64,000 nucleotides of DNA from Spirosoma pollinicola (lineage in GTDB: Bacteria > Bacteroidota > Bacteroidia > Cytophagales > Spirosomataceae), in assembly GCF_002831565.1 (NCBI RefSeq), contig NZ_CP025096.1:1054001-1118000 (forward strand). Direction: 5' to 3'. The translations under genes and the position numbers were made by a program. A model generated the notes under the pieces. The model did no database searches, was not told the origin of the DNA, and worked only from the letters and a program-made list of their open reading frames with translations. Shown here piece by piece: positions 24,627 to 34,700 of the stretch (position 1 is its first letter; each line of letters starts with the position of its first letter).

Positions 24627-26213
24627 GTGCTAGCCGATACCCAACAACAACCCCTCATTGACCGCATTCGTGATATTGATCACCCCGAAGCTGTTCGGCG
24701 ATTTTTTGGGTTGTTAAAGGAATTGATCGACATGGTTAACCTGCCCAATGGCGATGCCCGGCTGGCCTTTACGGTTCGGCAGGAGAAAGCCGCCATCACG
24801 GCGCATATCAATTTCTTTCAGGCTCTGCGTATTCAACGCCAGCGTCGCAGTGAAGTTGAATACCACCTTACCATTAAGAAATCCTGTCAGGATCGGCTGA
24901 AAACCATTGAGGAACTGGTTTTTGAACCCCTGACCGAAAAGTCCGATTATCTGGCCGTCATCATTGGGCAGTCGAATGTGCATTTGCTGTATATGCCGGT
25001 GCTGCGAACCTGCTGGGAAGACTGCCTGCTCGAACTGGTCGAGACGAGTAAACGGGGGCCGCACTCCGCCCGACATAACGCCGATGTGTACCGGGCCGCC
25101 GAAGACGAAGCTTTTCTGAGTGAAGTTATCCGGCTTGCCGATGATCCAACGCTGGCAGATCGGGTGTCGAACGGTAATGCCGTTGAGGAGCCGGAAGCCG
25201 GGTATGAACTAGAGCCAGCGCTGCCAAATCAACCCCATAATCTCATTCTGTTTGGCCCACCAGGTACGGGCAAAACGTTTGCCTTACAGCCCTATTTGCG
25301 GGAAAATAACTCGTTTATTACGTTCCATCCATCCTACAGCTACGAAGAGTTTATTGAGGGCATTCGACCGGAGGTACTCAACGGGCAAATCAGCTACAAA
25401 ATTCGCAAGGGTATTTTTTATAAAGCCTGTATGTCGGCCATTCAACAGGCGGGATACGGCACTCTGGCCGACTGCCTGAACGACTCGGTGGAAAACCGTA
25501 CCCGAAAGTTAAAAAAAGCACCAGCCTATTATTTGCTCATCGACGAGGTCAACCGCGCCAACGTTGCCAGTGTGTTCGGGGATTTGATTACACTGCTCGA
25601 AACCGACAAGCGGCTGGGTGCAGCCAATGAACTTTGGCTTACCTTACCCTATTCGCAGGAGCGTTTTGGCGTGCCGCTAAATCTATTCGTTGTGGCAACC
25701 ATGAACACCACCGACCGCTCGATTGCGCTGTTGGATATTGCCCTTCGACGCCGGTTCTCGTTTCGGGAAATGCTGCCCGATCCAACGATTTTAGGCGTTA
25801 TCGACGGTATTGATCTGGCCCAATTGCTGCGGACCATCAACGAGCGTATCGAATACCTGCTCGACCGGGACCATCAGATTGGTCATGCCTATTTTACAAC
25901 GGTCGAAACCCACGCTGAACTTTGTGCCGTCTTTCGTGATCGGATTATTCCGCTGCTGCAGGAATATTTTTTTAATGATTGGGCTAAGATTCAGCTTGTT
26001 CTGGGCGACAATCCCGCCTGGGGTAAAGACCCCGACTTACGTTTGATTCGGATTAAGAAAAAATATACGTCGGTAGCAGCCAGTAAGTTATTTGGCGAAA
26101 TGCCGGATTCTGTAGATGAAATAGTAACCTATGAAATTAACCCAAGTCTAAAAGATGATAACTGTGAACAAATACCGGCCGATGCCTTTGTTCGAATTTA
26201 TCAGAAGCAGTAG
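24627..26213 (+). CDS. McrB-type AAA+ NTPase without a neighbouring McrC
   Basis: A 528-residue cytoplasmic AAA+ protein starting at GTG (stops upstream leave no ATG). The N-terminal domain (about 1-190) is not recognised. The AAA module holds Walker A GPPGTGKT at 210-217, the FHPSYSYEEFIEGIRPEV segment typical of McrB, Walker B YYLLIDEVNRAN at 301-312, and MNTTDRSIALLD..ALRRRF near 359-376, close to the MNTADRS signature of the GTP-hydrolysing McrB group. McrB normally drives the McrC nuclease in cutting modified DNA. No McrC-like gene is adjacent: the next gene is an alcohol dehydrogenase. It may work with a distant partner or have a different role. Confidence 0.85.
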   Translation: MLADTQQQPLIDRIRDIDHPEAVRRFFGLLKELIDMVNLPNGDARLAFTVRQEKAAITAHINFFQALRIQRQRRSEVEYHLTIKKSCQDRLKTIEELVFEPLTEKSDYLAVIIGQSNVHLLYMPVLRTCWEDCLLELVETSKRGPHSARHNADVYRAAEDEAFLSEVIRLADDPTLADRVSNGNAVEEPEAGYELEPALPNQPHNLILFGPPGTGKTFALQPYLRENNSFITFHPSYSYEEFIEGIRPEVLNGQISYKIRKGIFYKACMSAIQQAGYGTLADCLNDSVENRTRKLKKAPAYYLLIDEVNRANVASVFGDLITLLETDKRLGAANELWLTLPYSQERFGVPLNLFVVATMNTTDRSIALLDIALRRRFSFREMLPDPTILGVIDGIDLAQLLRTINERIEYLLDRDHQIGHAYFTTVETHAELCAVFRDRIIPLLQEYFFNDWAKIQLVLGDNPAWGKDPDLRLIRIKKKYTSVAASKLFGEMPDSVDEIVTYEINPSLKDDNCEQIPADAFVRIYQKQ

Positions 26214-26214
26214 A

Positions 26215-26267
26215 GCGGACATCTTGTCCGCTTCATAAAGTACTATTTTTGCGGACAGGATGTCCGC
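26215..26267. repeat. paired GCGGACA..TGTCCGC palindromes
   Basis: Two 17-base hairpins, 26215-26231 and 26251-26267, each with a 7-bp stem and 3-base loop. They are also near-perfect inverted copies of each other (16 of 17). The same pair occurs at 58443-58495. The unit ends 7 bases before the preferred start of the dehydrogenase gene. Confidence 0.75.
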
Positions 26268-26274
26268 GTTACTC

Positions 26275-27306
26275 ATGAAAGCACTAGTCCTCACTCAATA
26301 CAATCAGTTCGATTTACAAGACGTACCAACTCCAACCATCCGGCCAAACGAGGTGCTGGTACGCGTGCAGGCGGTTGGCATTTGTGGCTCCGATGTACAT
26401 GGAATGGACGGCAGCAGCGGTCGACGGATTCCGCCCATCGTAATGGGTCATGAAGCCAGCGGCATTATTGCCGAAGTAGGCAGCGATGTAAAAAACTGGG
26501 CCACCGGCGACCGCGTTACCTTCGATTCGACGGTGTATGTTCTCGACGACTGGTACAGCCGTCGGGGCCAGTATAACCTGAGCGATGGCCGCGAAGTAGT
26601 GGGCGTATCAACGCCCGATTTTAAGCGACATGGCGCATTTGCCGAATTCGTAGCCATTCCCCAGCATATTCTGTATGCGATTCCTGATAATGTCAGTTTT
26701 ACGCAGGCGGCTTTGGTTGAACCGGTTGCCGTGGCGCTCCATGCCGTTAGTCTGACGCCCATTCAGGTGAACGATTCGGCGGTGGTTGTCGGGTCGGGCA
26801 TGATTGGCCTATTCGTAATTCAAGCCTTAAAACTGTCTGGGTGCGGCACTATCATAGCTATTGACCTTGACGATGATCGGCTTGCTTTAGCGCAAGAACT
26901 TGGGGCAACGCATACTATAAATGCCGAAAGTGGTGAGATAGCCAAACAGGTACAAGAACTTACTGGTGGGCGCGGAGCCGATGTATCCTTTGAAGTCGTA
27001 GGCGCAGGTCCAGCTGTTAAAACCGCTATCGACTGTGTTCGGAAAGGGGCCACGGTAACGTTGGTAGGCAACCTTGCGCCAACGGTTGAAATGCCTTTGC
27101 AGGCCATTGTAACCCGCCAATTACGGCTACAGGGCTCGTGCGCCATCAATGGCGAATATGAAGCCGCGCTGGCCCTGATCTCATCGGGCCGGATAAATGT
27201 CGAAGCCATTCTCAGTGCCGAAGCGCCACTAAATGAAGGTGCCGACTGGTTCAAACGGTTATACGAGAAAGAGAAGGGATTAATAAAGGTCGTGTTAAAA
27301 CCGTAA
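26275..27306 (+). CDS. medium-chain zinc alcohol dehydrogenase (sorbitol/threonine dehydrogenase-like)
   Basis: Start at 26275 (MKALVLTQYN, 343 residues) is preferred over 26260, whose first codons fall in the palindrome. Catalytic zinc ligands appear kept: C37 in GICGSDVH, H59-E60 in MGHE and E149 in LVEPVAVALH. The NAD-binding Rossmann motif is VVVGSGMIGLFVIQALK. The structural zinc loop, normally CxxCxxCxxxxxxxC, reads YVLDDWYSRRGQYNLSDG: all four Cys have become V89, D92, S95 and S103. The fold around it is otherwise well conserved. The substrate is probably a polyol or secondary alcohol; not determinable here. Confidence 0.9.
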   Translation: MKALVLTQYNQFDLQDVPTPTIRPNEVLVRVQAVGICGSDVHGMDGSSGRRIPPIVMGHEASGIIAEVGSDVKNWATGDRVTFDSTVYVLDDWYSRRGQYNLSDGREVVGVSTPDFKRHGAFAEFVAIPQHILYAIPDNVSFTQAALVEPVAVALHAVSLTPIQVNDSAVVVGSGMIGLFVIQALKLSGCGTIIAIDLDDDRLALAQELGATHTINAESGEIAKQVQELTGGRGADVSFEVVGAGPAVKTAIDCVRKGATVTLVGNLAPTVEMPLQAIVTRQLRLQGSCAINGEYEAALALISSGRINVEAILSAEAPLNEGADWFKRLYEKEKGLIKVVLKP

Positions 27307-28692
27307 TCATTGTTTAGCGGCCCATGCTATAATATCCGGGTACAAATCGGCAACGGTTTGGCCCGGTTTTTTGGTTTTATACAATCGAAGTAATTCCTGA
27401 TTGAACCCGGTGAATTGCTGAAAACCCCGGTTAGCCATGCGATTTTCGAGGTCTCTATTAAGGACAGCAAATGTTTGTTCGTCAAACAGGTCGTTGAACA
27501 GTAAGGTGACGAGCGAATAATTCATGTATTCTTCAAAACACGAAAAAGCATTGTTGTAGTTAGCCGACGATTTGCCCGCTGTTATCCACTTGGTCAGGTT
27601 TTTATAGGCATCTGAAACCGCTTTTTTATTCCTGTCGGCTTCTGCTTCGGGGTTAAGGTAGGTGTGATTTAATTCAGTAAAAGCGATAATCATTCGCTGG
27701 CCTCTTGTAATATTTTTAGGTTGTTTGGCTTGACTGTCGTCAATAAATGGATAATTGATGTGGGACTGTGCTTCCGTAAAGCCATTGTCGGTGAAGTGGT
27801 TGGCCGATTGATTCCAGCCAACAAGGGGCGAGAATAGTATTTTTACCGCGGAATAATGCGTGGAAGGGAATTGCTTTTCCAGCCACGCTTTCATCGTCGC
27901 TACGTCCACATTCTTCTTGAAGTCAGTTATCAGACTATTGTAATAAGGCGTATGTTTCTGGAAAAACGAGCGAAAATTGGCCTGTTTGGTAAACTGTTCC
28001 AGTTTAGGAACATACGGAGTCAATTGATTGACTTCTCCCCAACTTGCCCGGTCATAAATGGGGCTTTTTACGAGTTTATTGCCTTGGAATAAGTAAGCGT
28101 AACTGTCCATTTTTAGATTGGCGTAGTTATCCTCTGACTTCAACAGCAGGGAATCAACCGTGCGAACTGCCGGATGATTTTTGTAGGGCGAGAAGTGCCT
28201 CATGACCTGCTTATAATAGTCGGTCTCCTTATAAATGGCAGGTGTCTTTCCATAGTTAGTGAGTGCAAAAATGACGTTTATGAGTTCATAGACTTCAGGT
28301 ACTTCAACGCTCGTCTTGCCTTCATTAGCTTTTTTATAAGCATCTGTGAATGTGGCCGCTTTAACGAATTTATGACTCGTAAAATGACCCAGTAAGGTAT
28401 CGCCTTTGGCTTCACGAATTATCTGAAAATCAGTCATAGCGTTATGCTGTAGAGTCATAACGACAGAGTCTTTTTCTGTAACCAGTACAAACGGAACGGA
28501 TGCTTTCTCAAGAGGGAAATTGTAAGAAAAATCTTTAGGCACGTCGTTGACACCGTTAAAGTTTGACCGTTCACCATCAATGTACATAACGATTCTATTC
28601 TGCTTCGTACGAAGGGTGGGAGGGGTGGCCGTTTGCCCTGATGCGTCAAGTATTGTGAAGATAATCAGCAGAAAAGTGGCTATTCTTTTCAT
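27307..28692 (-). CDS. secreted protein, possibly DUF4932-like
   Basis: A 461-residue protein with a signal peptide (MKRIATFLLIIFTILDASGQ); an ATG at 28749 adds 19 residues before it and is less likely. The C-terminal half has FTELNHTYLNPEAE and, later, FEEYMNYSLVTLLF. This pairing recalls the H/E pattern of DUF4932-type, possibly metallopeptidase-like, proteins, but the classic HExxH is absent. This assignment is tentative. The gene converges on the alcohol dehydrogenase with no gap between the stop codons. Confidence 0.65.
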   Translation of the reverse strand: MKRIATFLLIIFTILDASGQTATPPTLRTKQNRIVMYIDGERSNFNGVNDVPKDFSYNFPLEKASVPFVLVTEKDSVVMTLQHNAMTDFQIIREAKGDTLLGHFTSHKFVKAATFTDAYKKANEGKTSVEVPEVYELINVIFALTNYGKTPAIYKETDYYKQVMRHFSPYKNHPAVRTVDSLLLKSEDNYANLKMDSYAYLFQGNKLVKSPIYDRASWGEVNQLTPYVPKLEQFTKQANFRSFFQKHTPYYNSLITDFKKNVDVATMKAWLEKQFPSTHYSAVKILFSPLVGWNQSANHFTDNGFTEAQSHINYPFIDDSQAKQPKNITRGQRMIIAFTELNHTYLNPEAEADRNKKAVSDAYKNLTKWITAGKSSANYNNAFSCFEEYMNYSLVTLLFNDLFDEQTFAVLNRDLENRMANRGFQQFTGFNQELLRLYKTKKPGQTVADLYPDIIAWAAKQ

Positions 28693-28782
28693 GTGGTCGG
28701 GTGTGTTGAATTGCACCTGCATTTTAGCAAAAAGGCGTAACAGTATCACTAATACATGAAATCTTATTGATGCAAACAGTTT

Positions 28783-29193
28783 CTATTTGGCCACTTCGTA
28801 CTGACTGATCGTATAGCCATCATTCAACTCAAGCAAGTCGTCTGTTAGCTGAGTAATTATAGTTTTCTTGGTAGTTGCACAGAAAGCAGTTGGACAGATA
28901 ACCCAGTCAGTGTAGTTGACGACAATTCCCTGGCGATTGAACTTGGTGGGGGCGCAACAATTAGCCGGGGTCGTTACACCATTTCGCTGATAAGCCACTG
29001 TGCCGTCTTGTCGGTATTCGATTGTGTAATAGGCATCCGTATCTCTGGATTGCCAAACATGGCTATCCAGCGTTCGGGTTTGGGTTAAATGCCACCGGTT
29101 ATACAGCAAATCGGACGGGCCAATTAACTTGTCTTTCTGACATGAACCGAAAATGATTGTTGTCAGTAGGGTGAAAAACGCGCTCCGTTGCAT
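28783..29193 (-). CDS. small lipoprotein of unknown function
   Basis: Start at the complement of 29191-29193 gives 136 residues with a lipobox signal (MQRSAFFTLLTTIIFGSC). The mature part (LIGPSDLLYNRWHLTQTRT..TIEYRQDGTVAYQRNG) resembles lipocalin-like Bacteroidota lipoproteins with a W-x-L-x start and a beta pattern. It has two CC/C-rich spots (ANCCAPT, CPTAFCATT). A longer reading from 29319 would overlap the divergent oxidoreductase gene. Role unknown. Confidence 0.65.
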   Translation of the reverse strand: MQRSAFFTLLTTIIFGSCQKDKLIGPSDLLYNRWHLTQTRTLDSHVWQSRDTDAYYTIEYRQDGTVAYQRNGVTTPANCCAPTKFNRQGIVVNYTDWVICPTAFCATTKKTIITQLTDDLLELNDGYTISQYEVAK

Positions 29194-29262
29194 ATAATTG
29201 AGTCTTTGTTTGAGTAGAAGACCTATCGAAAACGCATTTCGTTGGAAGACGTTTAAAAAATT

Positions 29263-30339
29263 ATGCCTGAACCCATACGCATTGCCATCATTGGCCCCGG
29301 CAAAGTGGCTCACCTCCACGCCCAGGCCGTTCTCGACACCCCTAATGCCGAATTAGTCGCCGTTTATGGCCGGACGTATCAGAAAGCGGAAGACTTTGCC
29401 AATAAATACGGTATACATGCGTACAGTGATGTGTACGACATGATTGACCGGGAAAACGTGGACCTCTGTCTTGTCTGTACAACGCACCCCGCCCACCGTG
29501 AACCCACTGTGGCTGCTTTAAACGCGGGTTCGCACGTTTTGGTTGAGAAACCACTGGCGTCAACGCTCGAAGACTGCGATGCCATGATGGAAGCGGCAAA
29601 ACGGAACAATCGCCATTTGGGCGTTATCAGCCAGCGACGCTTTTATGCACCCAGTCAGCGCATTCGGGAAGCTATCGATACCGGAAAAATTGGAAATCCT
29701 GTGCTGGGCACGATCCAGATGCTCGGCTGGCGTAGTGAAGCCTATTACCAAAGCGATGCCTGGCGCGGCACCTGGGCCGAAGAAGGGGGCGGTGTACTGG
29801 TCAACCAGTCACCACACCAACTCGATCTGTTGCTCTGGTACATGGGCGAAGCCGACGAAGTATATGGTGTTTGGCGCAATCTGAACCACCCATATATTGA
29901 GGTAGATGACACAGCACTGGCCATTGTGAAATTTAAAAATGGCGGGCTGGGTAATGTTATTGTGAGCAACTCACAAAAGCCGGGCATCTTCGGAAAAGTC
30001 CATGTACATGGAGAGAACGGCGCATCGGTTGGCGTTCAAACCGATGGCGGAGCTTTGTTTATTGCCGGTATGTCGACCATCACCGACCCGCCCGTTAATG
30101 ACCTTTGGACGGTGCCGGGCGAAGAGAATTTGCTGGCTCAATTCATCGAAGAAGACACCGCTTTTTTCAACACCATCGACGCAACGGTTTATTATTTCGG
30201 TCTGCAAATTGCCGAGTTCTGCGACGCCATTCGCGAAGGACGTGCACCGTCTGTAACAGGTCAGGAAGGCCGGAATGTAGTGGCCCTATTTCAGGCCATT
30301 TACGAATCAACGAGAACGGGCTTGCCGGTGAAATTGTAG
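29263..30339 (+). CDS. Gfo/Idh/MocA-family NAD(P)-dependent oxidoreductase
   Basis: A 358-residue cytoplasmic dehydrogenase. The N-terminal Rossmann fold begins RIAIIGPGKVAHLHAQAV, followed by the LVEKPLAST motif with the catalytic Lys of this family. The C-terminal alpha/beta domain holds GGGVLVNQSPHQLDLLLWYMG with the conserved His. Family members oxidise sugars, inositols or their derivatives. It points toward, and is convergent with, the susD gene, so a shared role in sugar use is possible but unproven. The stop codon lies inside the 24-bp inverted repeat. Confidence 0.9.
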   Translation: MPEPIRIAIIGPGKVAHLHAQAVLDTPNAELVAVYGRTYQKAEDFANKYGIHAYSDVYDMIDRENVDLCLVCTTHPAHREPTVAALNAGSHVLVEKPLASTLEDCDAMMEAAKRNNRHLGVISQRRFYAPSQRIREAIDTGKIGNPVLGTIQMLGWRSEAYYQSDAWRGTWAEEGGGVLVNQSPHQLDLLLWYMGEADEVYGVWRNLNHPYIEVDDTALAIVKFKNGGLGNVIVSNSQKPGIFGKVHVHGENGASVGVQTDGGALFIAGMSTITDPPVNDLWTVPGEENLLAQFIEEDTAFFNTIDATVYYFGLQIAEFCDAIREGRAPSVTGQEGRNVVALFQAIYESTRTGLPVKL

Positions 30340-30417
30340 TGCCGACCGTCCCGGTCGGGAGCAATGCCATACGGCAGTTGGGCCGTTTTTGCACCCGACC
30401 GGGACGGTCGGCACTAC
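30336..30417. terminator. 24-bp perfect inverted repeat between convergent genes
   Basis: Arms 30336-30359 and 30394-30417 are exact inverted complements with a 34-base loop. Each arm contains the palindrome GACCGTCCCGGTC-like core (CCGACCG..CGGTCGG). It fills the gap between the convergent oxidoreductase and susD genes and ends 2 bases before the susD stop. Probable bidirectional terminator and extragenic repeat. Confidence 0.7.
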
Positions 30418-30418
30418 G

Positions 30419-31729
30419 TTAATTCGCTGGATCGGCGGGCGTGCTTGTATTATTGTTACGCTCCGTTAGCGGGTAGGGGAAAAAGTTACGATTCCGCTCG
30501 GCACCCGTTGCGCCCGGACCCGGACGATTAAACCGGCGACTATCTTCCAATCGGAAACCCTGATACGCCAATTCGATCTGGCGATTCCGGTAAATTTCCG
30601 TCAAAATGGCATCGGCAGTTTGCGCACCGGCATAAGCTGGCAGAGCTGCTCCCAAACCAAATACATCCGTAGTGGCGGTTTTGGTCAAGACTTTGTTCAG
30701 TGCCACTACCGCGTTGGTCAGATCTCCTTTTCGGGCATAGGCTTCCGCCTGAATCAACAAAATCTCACCCGGCAGGTAAACAGGAACAGCCGCATTGTTG
30801 GCCGTATAGAAAGCCGTTGCTACGACAGGCGCCACCGCCGGATTAGAACTAACCTTGGTCAGAAAACTGATCCGTTTGTCGGCTGCGTCGGGAGTGAGGG
30901 CACCGGTCAGGCCAAGGCTGGCGTTGGTTGGTTGAAACACGTTCAGGTTGCCAAAGGTGTATTCGAACAGCGGGTTGCGTGTGTTATCGTCGAAGTTATA
31001 GACCGATTTTTTCGTCAGATCAACCTTTGCGGCAGCGGCAAGCGCTTTGTCGTAATCACCGGAAAACAAGGCATAACGGGCAATCAGGGCCTGAATCGTG
31101 TTCGGAATATCAATTCCGGTTACGATCTTACTCGTAAAATCGGCCGATACGGGAGCGGCTGAGACCTGCGTTGCTGCCGTTTCGAGGGTGCTGATGGCTT
31201 CTTTGAAAACCTGCGCCCGAGGCACAAACGGCACGTTATTGCCTGTCGTAACGGGCGACTGCTCGAAAAACAAGCCCAGGGTTCCCAACGATAACGCCCG
31301 GAAAATCGACGCATAGCCAATAATACCGCTCTTTGTTCCGGCATCGCTCACTACACCCGTATTTGCCAGAATCAGTTCGGCATTTGAGCGTACCAGGTGA
31401 CTTTGAGTCCAGAGGTTACGAACAACACTGTTGATGTTACTGACGTTTCCGGCACCCGTGGCGAGGTTAGCCTCATCAAGATTACCAACGTTTAGTACGG
31501 CCTCCTCTTTTGTCGTCAACCCACCACCCGCTGTGCTGGCGTATAATACGCTTAAGGCGCCACCGGTTGTGTAGCGGTATTGGAGTCCGTTGGAAAGGGT
31601 CATCAACCCATCGGGCGAGCTAACGGCTTGCGACTGGCTGATGGTGCTTGGGTTCAGATATTCCTTATTACAGGCAACCTGCGTCAGCATGAAGCCCGTA
31701 AGGAGAATGGGAGTTATTATTTTTTTCAT
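30419..31729 (-). CDS. SusD/RagB-like nutrient-binding outer membrane lipoprotein
   Basis: A 436-residue surface lipoprotein. The signal peptide ends in a lipobox (LLTGFMLTQVAC). The TPR-like body and the C-terminal RNRQIELAYQGFRLEDSRRFNRPG followed by NRNFFPYPLTERNNN are hallmarks of SusD proteins. It caps the SusC transporter encoded 2 bases upstream and binds the substrate, usually a glycan but sometimes a peptide. It is on the short side for the family. No glycosidase or ECF/anti-sigma gene adjoins; the next upstream gene, a peptidase, is divergent. Confidence 0.9.
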   Translation of the reverse strand: MKKIITPILLTGFMLTQVACNKEYLNPSTISQSQAVSSPDGLMTLSNGLQYRYTTGGALSVLYASTAGGGLTTKEEAVLNVGNLDEANLATGAGNVSNINSVVRNLWTQSHLVRSNAELILANTGVVSDAGTKSGIIGYASIFRALSLGTLGLFFEQSPVTTGNNVPFVPRAQVFKEAISTLETAATQVSAAPVSADFTSKIVTGIDIPNTIQALIARYALFSGDYDKALAAAAKVDLTKKSVYNFDDNTRNPLFEYTFGNLNVFQPTNASLGLTGALTPDAADKRISFLTKVSSNPAVAPVVATAFYTANNAAVPVYLPGEILLIQAEAYARKGDLTNAVVALNKVLTKTATTDVFGLGAALPAYAGAQTADAILTEIYRNRQIELAYQGFRLEDSRRFNRPGPGATGAERNRNFFPYPLTERNNNTSTPADPAN

Positions 31730-31731
31730 AG

Positions 31732-34700
31732 TTAGAATGTCGCTGACAGTTTAAGTTGGTAGGTACGTGGAATAGGAACGTTTCCGAAGTCGATGCCCCG
31801 CAGCAAGTCGTTGTTGCCACCGGCATTGGTTTCCGGATCGAAGCCCGTGTATTTGTCCCATGAGTACAGGTTACGACCTACTGCCGATAGTGTCAGGCGA
31901 CTAATGGCCTTAACAAATGTAGGCAGGGTGTAACTGAGGGAGACTTCGCGCAACTTGGTGTACGAACCTTTGTCAACCCGAAACTCCTGCGTGTTATAGA
32001 TGCCGAAGATATAACCGCGCGTCAGCGTACCGCGTAATTCCTGTTCGGCATAATCGCCCAGGCCAACACCTTGCCGTGTCCGTTTGTCGGCGTTGAAAAC
32101 ATCAACACCCTGAACCATATCCAGAAGAACATGCAGGTTCAGTTTTTTATACGCCAGATTGGTGCTGAACGAACCCGTCCATTTTGGGTTTGGGTTACCA
32201 ATGATCACGTTGGCCGTTGGTTTGGTCACGTCTAATGTACCGTCGGAGTTACGCGCCGGCGTGTAGTCGATAGCACCGTTTGCCTGGGCACTTGCCCGTT
32301 CGGACTGCGGGAAACCCGAAGGCGAAAGCAGCAACGTGCCGTCTGTATTGCGGGCATAAGCGGTGCCGTAGAAAACACCAACCGGCTGGCCAACAATTAA
32401 GTTAACCGGCGTTCCTGATGCCGACGATGCATCGGGGTTAATAATGGGCAGACCGCCTAAATCAAGAACTTTGTTGCGGTTTTGGTTATAAATGAAGGTT
32501 ACATCCCAGCTCAGATTTTTGGTCTTAATGGGCGTTGCGTCCAGAACAATTTCAAATCCTTTGTTTTCCATCGAGCCTACGTTGTTAACGATACTGGTAC
32601 CGCCAGTTGTTGGGGCCAGCGTCCGGTTTACAACCAGATTGGTGATCTTCTGATGGTAGGCAGTGATGCCCAACCCAATCCGACCGCTCAGAAACGATAA
32701 ATCAGCACCGCCTTCGAGTTCGGCCATGCGTTCGGGTTGCACCTCGGGATTAGCCAATTGTGTACCCGGCGTTATAGTATTCTTACCCAGAAAAGCCACT
32801 GGGCTAAACTGGTAGAAACGAGCATACGAACCAATACCCGACAAGTTACCCGCTTCGCCGTAACTAGCCCGTAGTTTCAGGCTGTTGAATGCGTTGCCAC
32901 CCGATATATTTTTCCAGAAATCGAGGTCCGACACAATGAACGAACCGCTCACTTTAGGGTAATACTGGTTGGTTTGACTTGTCGAGAATTTCGACGACTG
33001 GTCGCGACGGACGGCACCAGTAATAAAGGCCAGATTTTTATAACCAAACGTAGCCTGTGCAAACAACCCACTCAAACTAAAGCGATCCAGGTTATAGGCA
33101 ACGCCCAACGTTGTACTACTGGCCCCATTAACGGTTTCAATAAATGGGGCCAGATTTTGCCCACTGTTGTAGGAATAATCGGCCTGAAAATACTGGTAGC
33201 TATACCCGATAGCCGAGTTTATCTTAAACTTATCGTTGAACTGATGCTCATACTGCGCGTTCAGGTCGTTGTTGAATTGCAGCGACTGGTTGGTAGCGGT
33301 AGCGGCAAATCCACCCGGATAGCGGGCGGCTGGCAAACCGGCCACTGCCTGATACGGATAGGGCCGAATGTAGTTTTTGCCAAACTGCGAGTAGGCGTCA
33401 ACCCCCACAATGTAGTCTATACTTAGCCCTTTCAGCGGGGTCAGATTCAACTGAAGGCTGTTGATTGTCCGGCTCACCGACTGCGAAAACTTCATGTCTT
33501 CGATGGTCGAGAGTGGATTTACACGCGTGGGCTCCACAGCCTGCAAGTTTCCAGCCGCATCGCGCTTGGTGATGTCGTAGATGTTGTTGGTAATGTTGAC
33601 CGAGTTGATCGGGCTGTAGAATACGTTCCCGTTCGCTTTCTCGTTGGAAAGGCTATTGATGTAGCTTAACCCCACCGATATTTTTGCCCAACTGGCCAGT
33701 CGCTGATCAATGCGGGCGCGGAGGTTATACCGGGTGAAATCGGTTCCTTTTATAATCCCCTCATTCTTCAGATAGCCAAACGACACATAATATTGTGTGT
33801 TGTCGCGGCCACCCGAAACAGACAGATTATTATCTGTACCGTAACCCGTCCGGAAAATCTGGTCGAAATAGTTGTACCGTTGCACATCCACCAAATTGGT
33901 TGCCAATGGCGTGTTCGTGCCATCGCGGTAAATACTGGTCGTTGTGGTACCGGGATTGGCCGCAATCTGGGCTGCCGAAATACCACCAATCGGATACAGA
34001 CGCAGAGCCGCAAAGCCAAACTGTTTGCCATACGTATTGACAGGTACGCTTTTGCGTAGTTCATTGACGTTGAATGAAGTTGAGAACGTAACCTGTGCTT
34101 TACCACTTTGACCACGCTTGGTTGTAATAATAACAACGCCGTTGGCCGCCCGCGAACCATACTGAGCCGCAGCAGCCGCGCCATTAATTACGTTGAGCGT
34201 TGCAATATCATCGGGATTAATATCCGAGAGTCGGTTCTGACCCACGTTGGCATTACCCACATCATTGGCAATGGCAAGCTGCGACACGTTGGTGCTTGCA
34301 TTGCTAACAATCACCCCATCGACCACGTACAGCGGGTCCGATGAGCCAACCAACGACTTGATACCCCGTAAACGAATGCTGATTCCACCAGCAGGGTCGC
34401 CGGAGTTTTGTGTAATCTGCGCACCCGGTACTTTGCCCTGCAACGAGTTGATCAGGTTACCCGAACCCGTTTGTTGCAAATCGGTTGCTTTAATTGTGCT
34501 GATGGCATTGCCCAATTCGCGTTTGGGTGCTGACAGGGTAGATCCCGTTACTACAACTTCATCGAGGTTGGTGGTGGCGGCTACCAACTGAGCGTTTATC
34601 GTAACTTCGTCCGCATTACCTAATGTGGTGTTTTGACGAAGTGTTTCGTAGCCGATGGCCGTAAACGCAACGGTTACTGGGCCCGGCTTTAGGGTTACGG

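Noticed and set aside
23373-26213. Complete McrBC restriction system
   Set aside because: No McrC-like nuclease gene is present on either side; the neighbours are a protease and an alcohol dehydrogenase.
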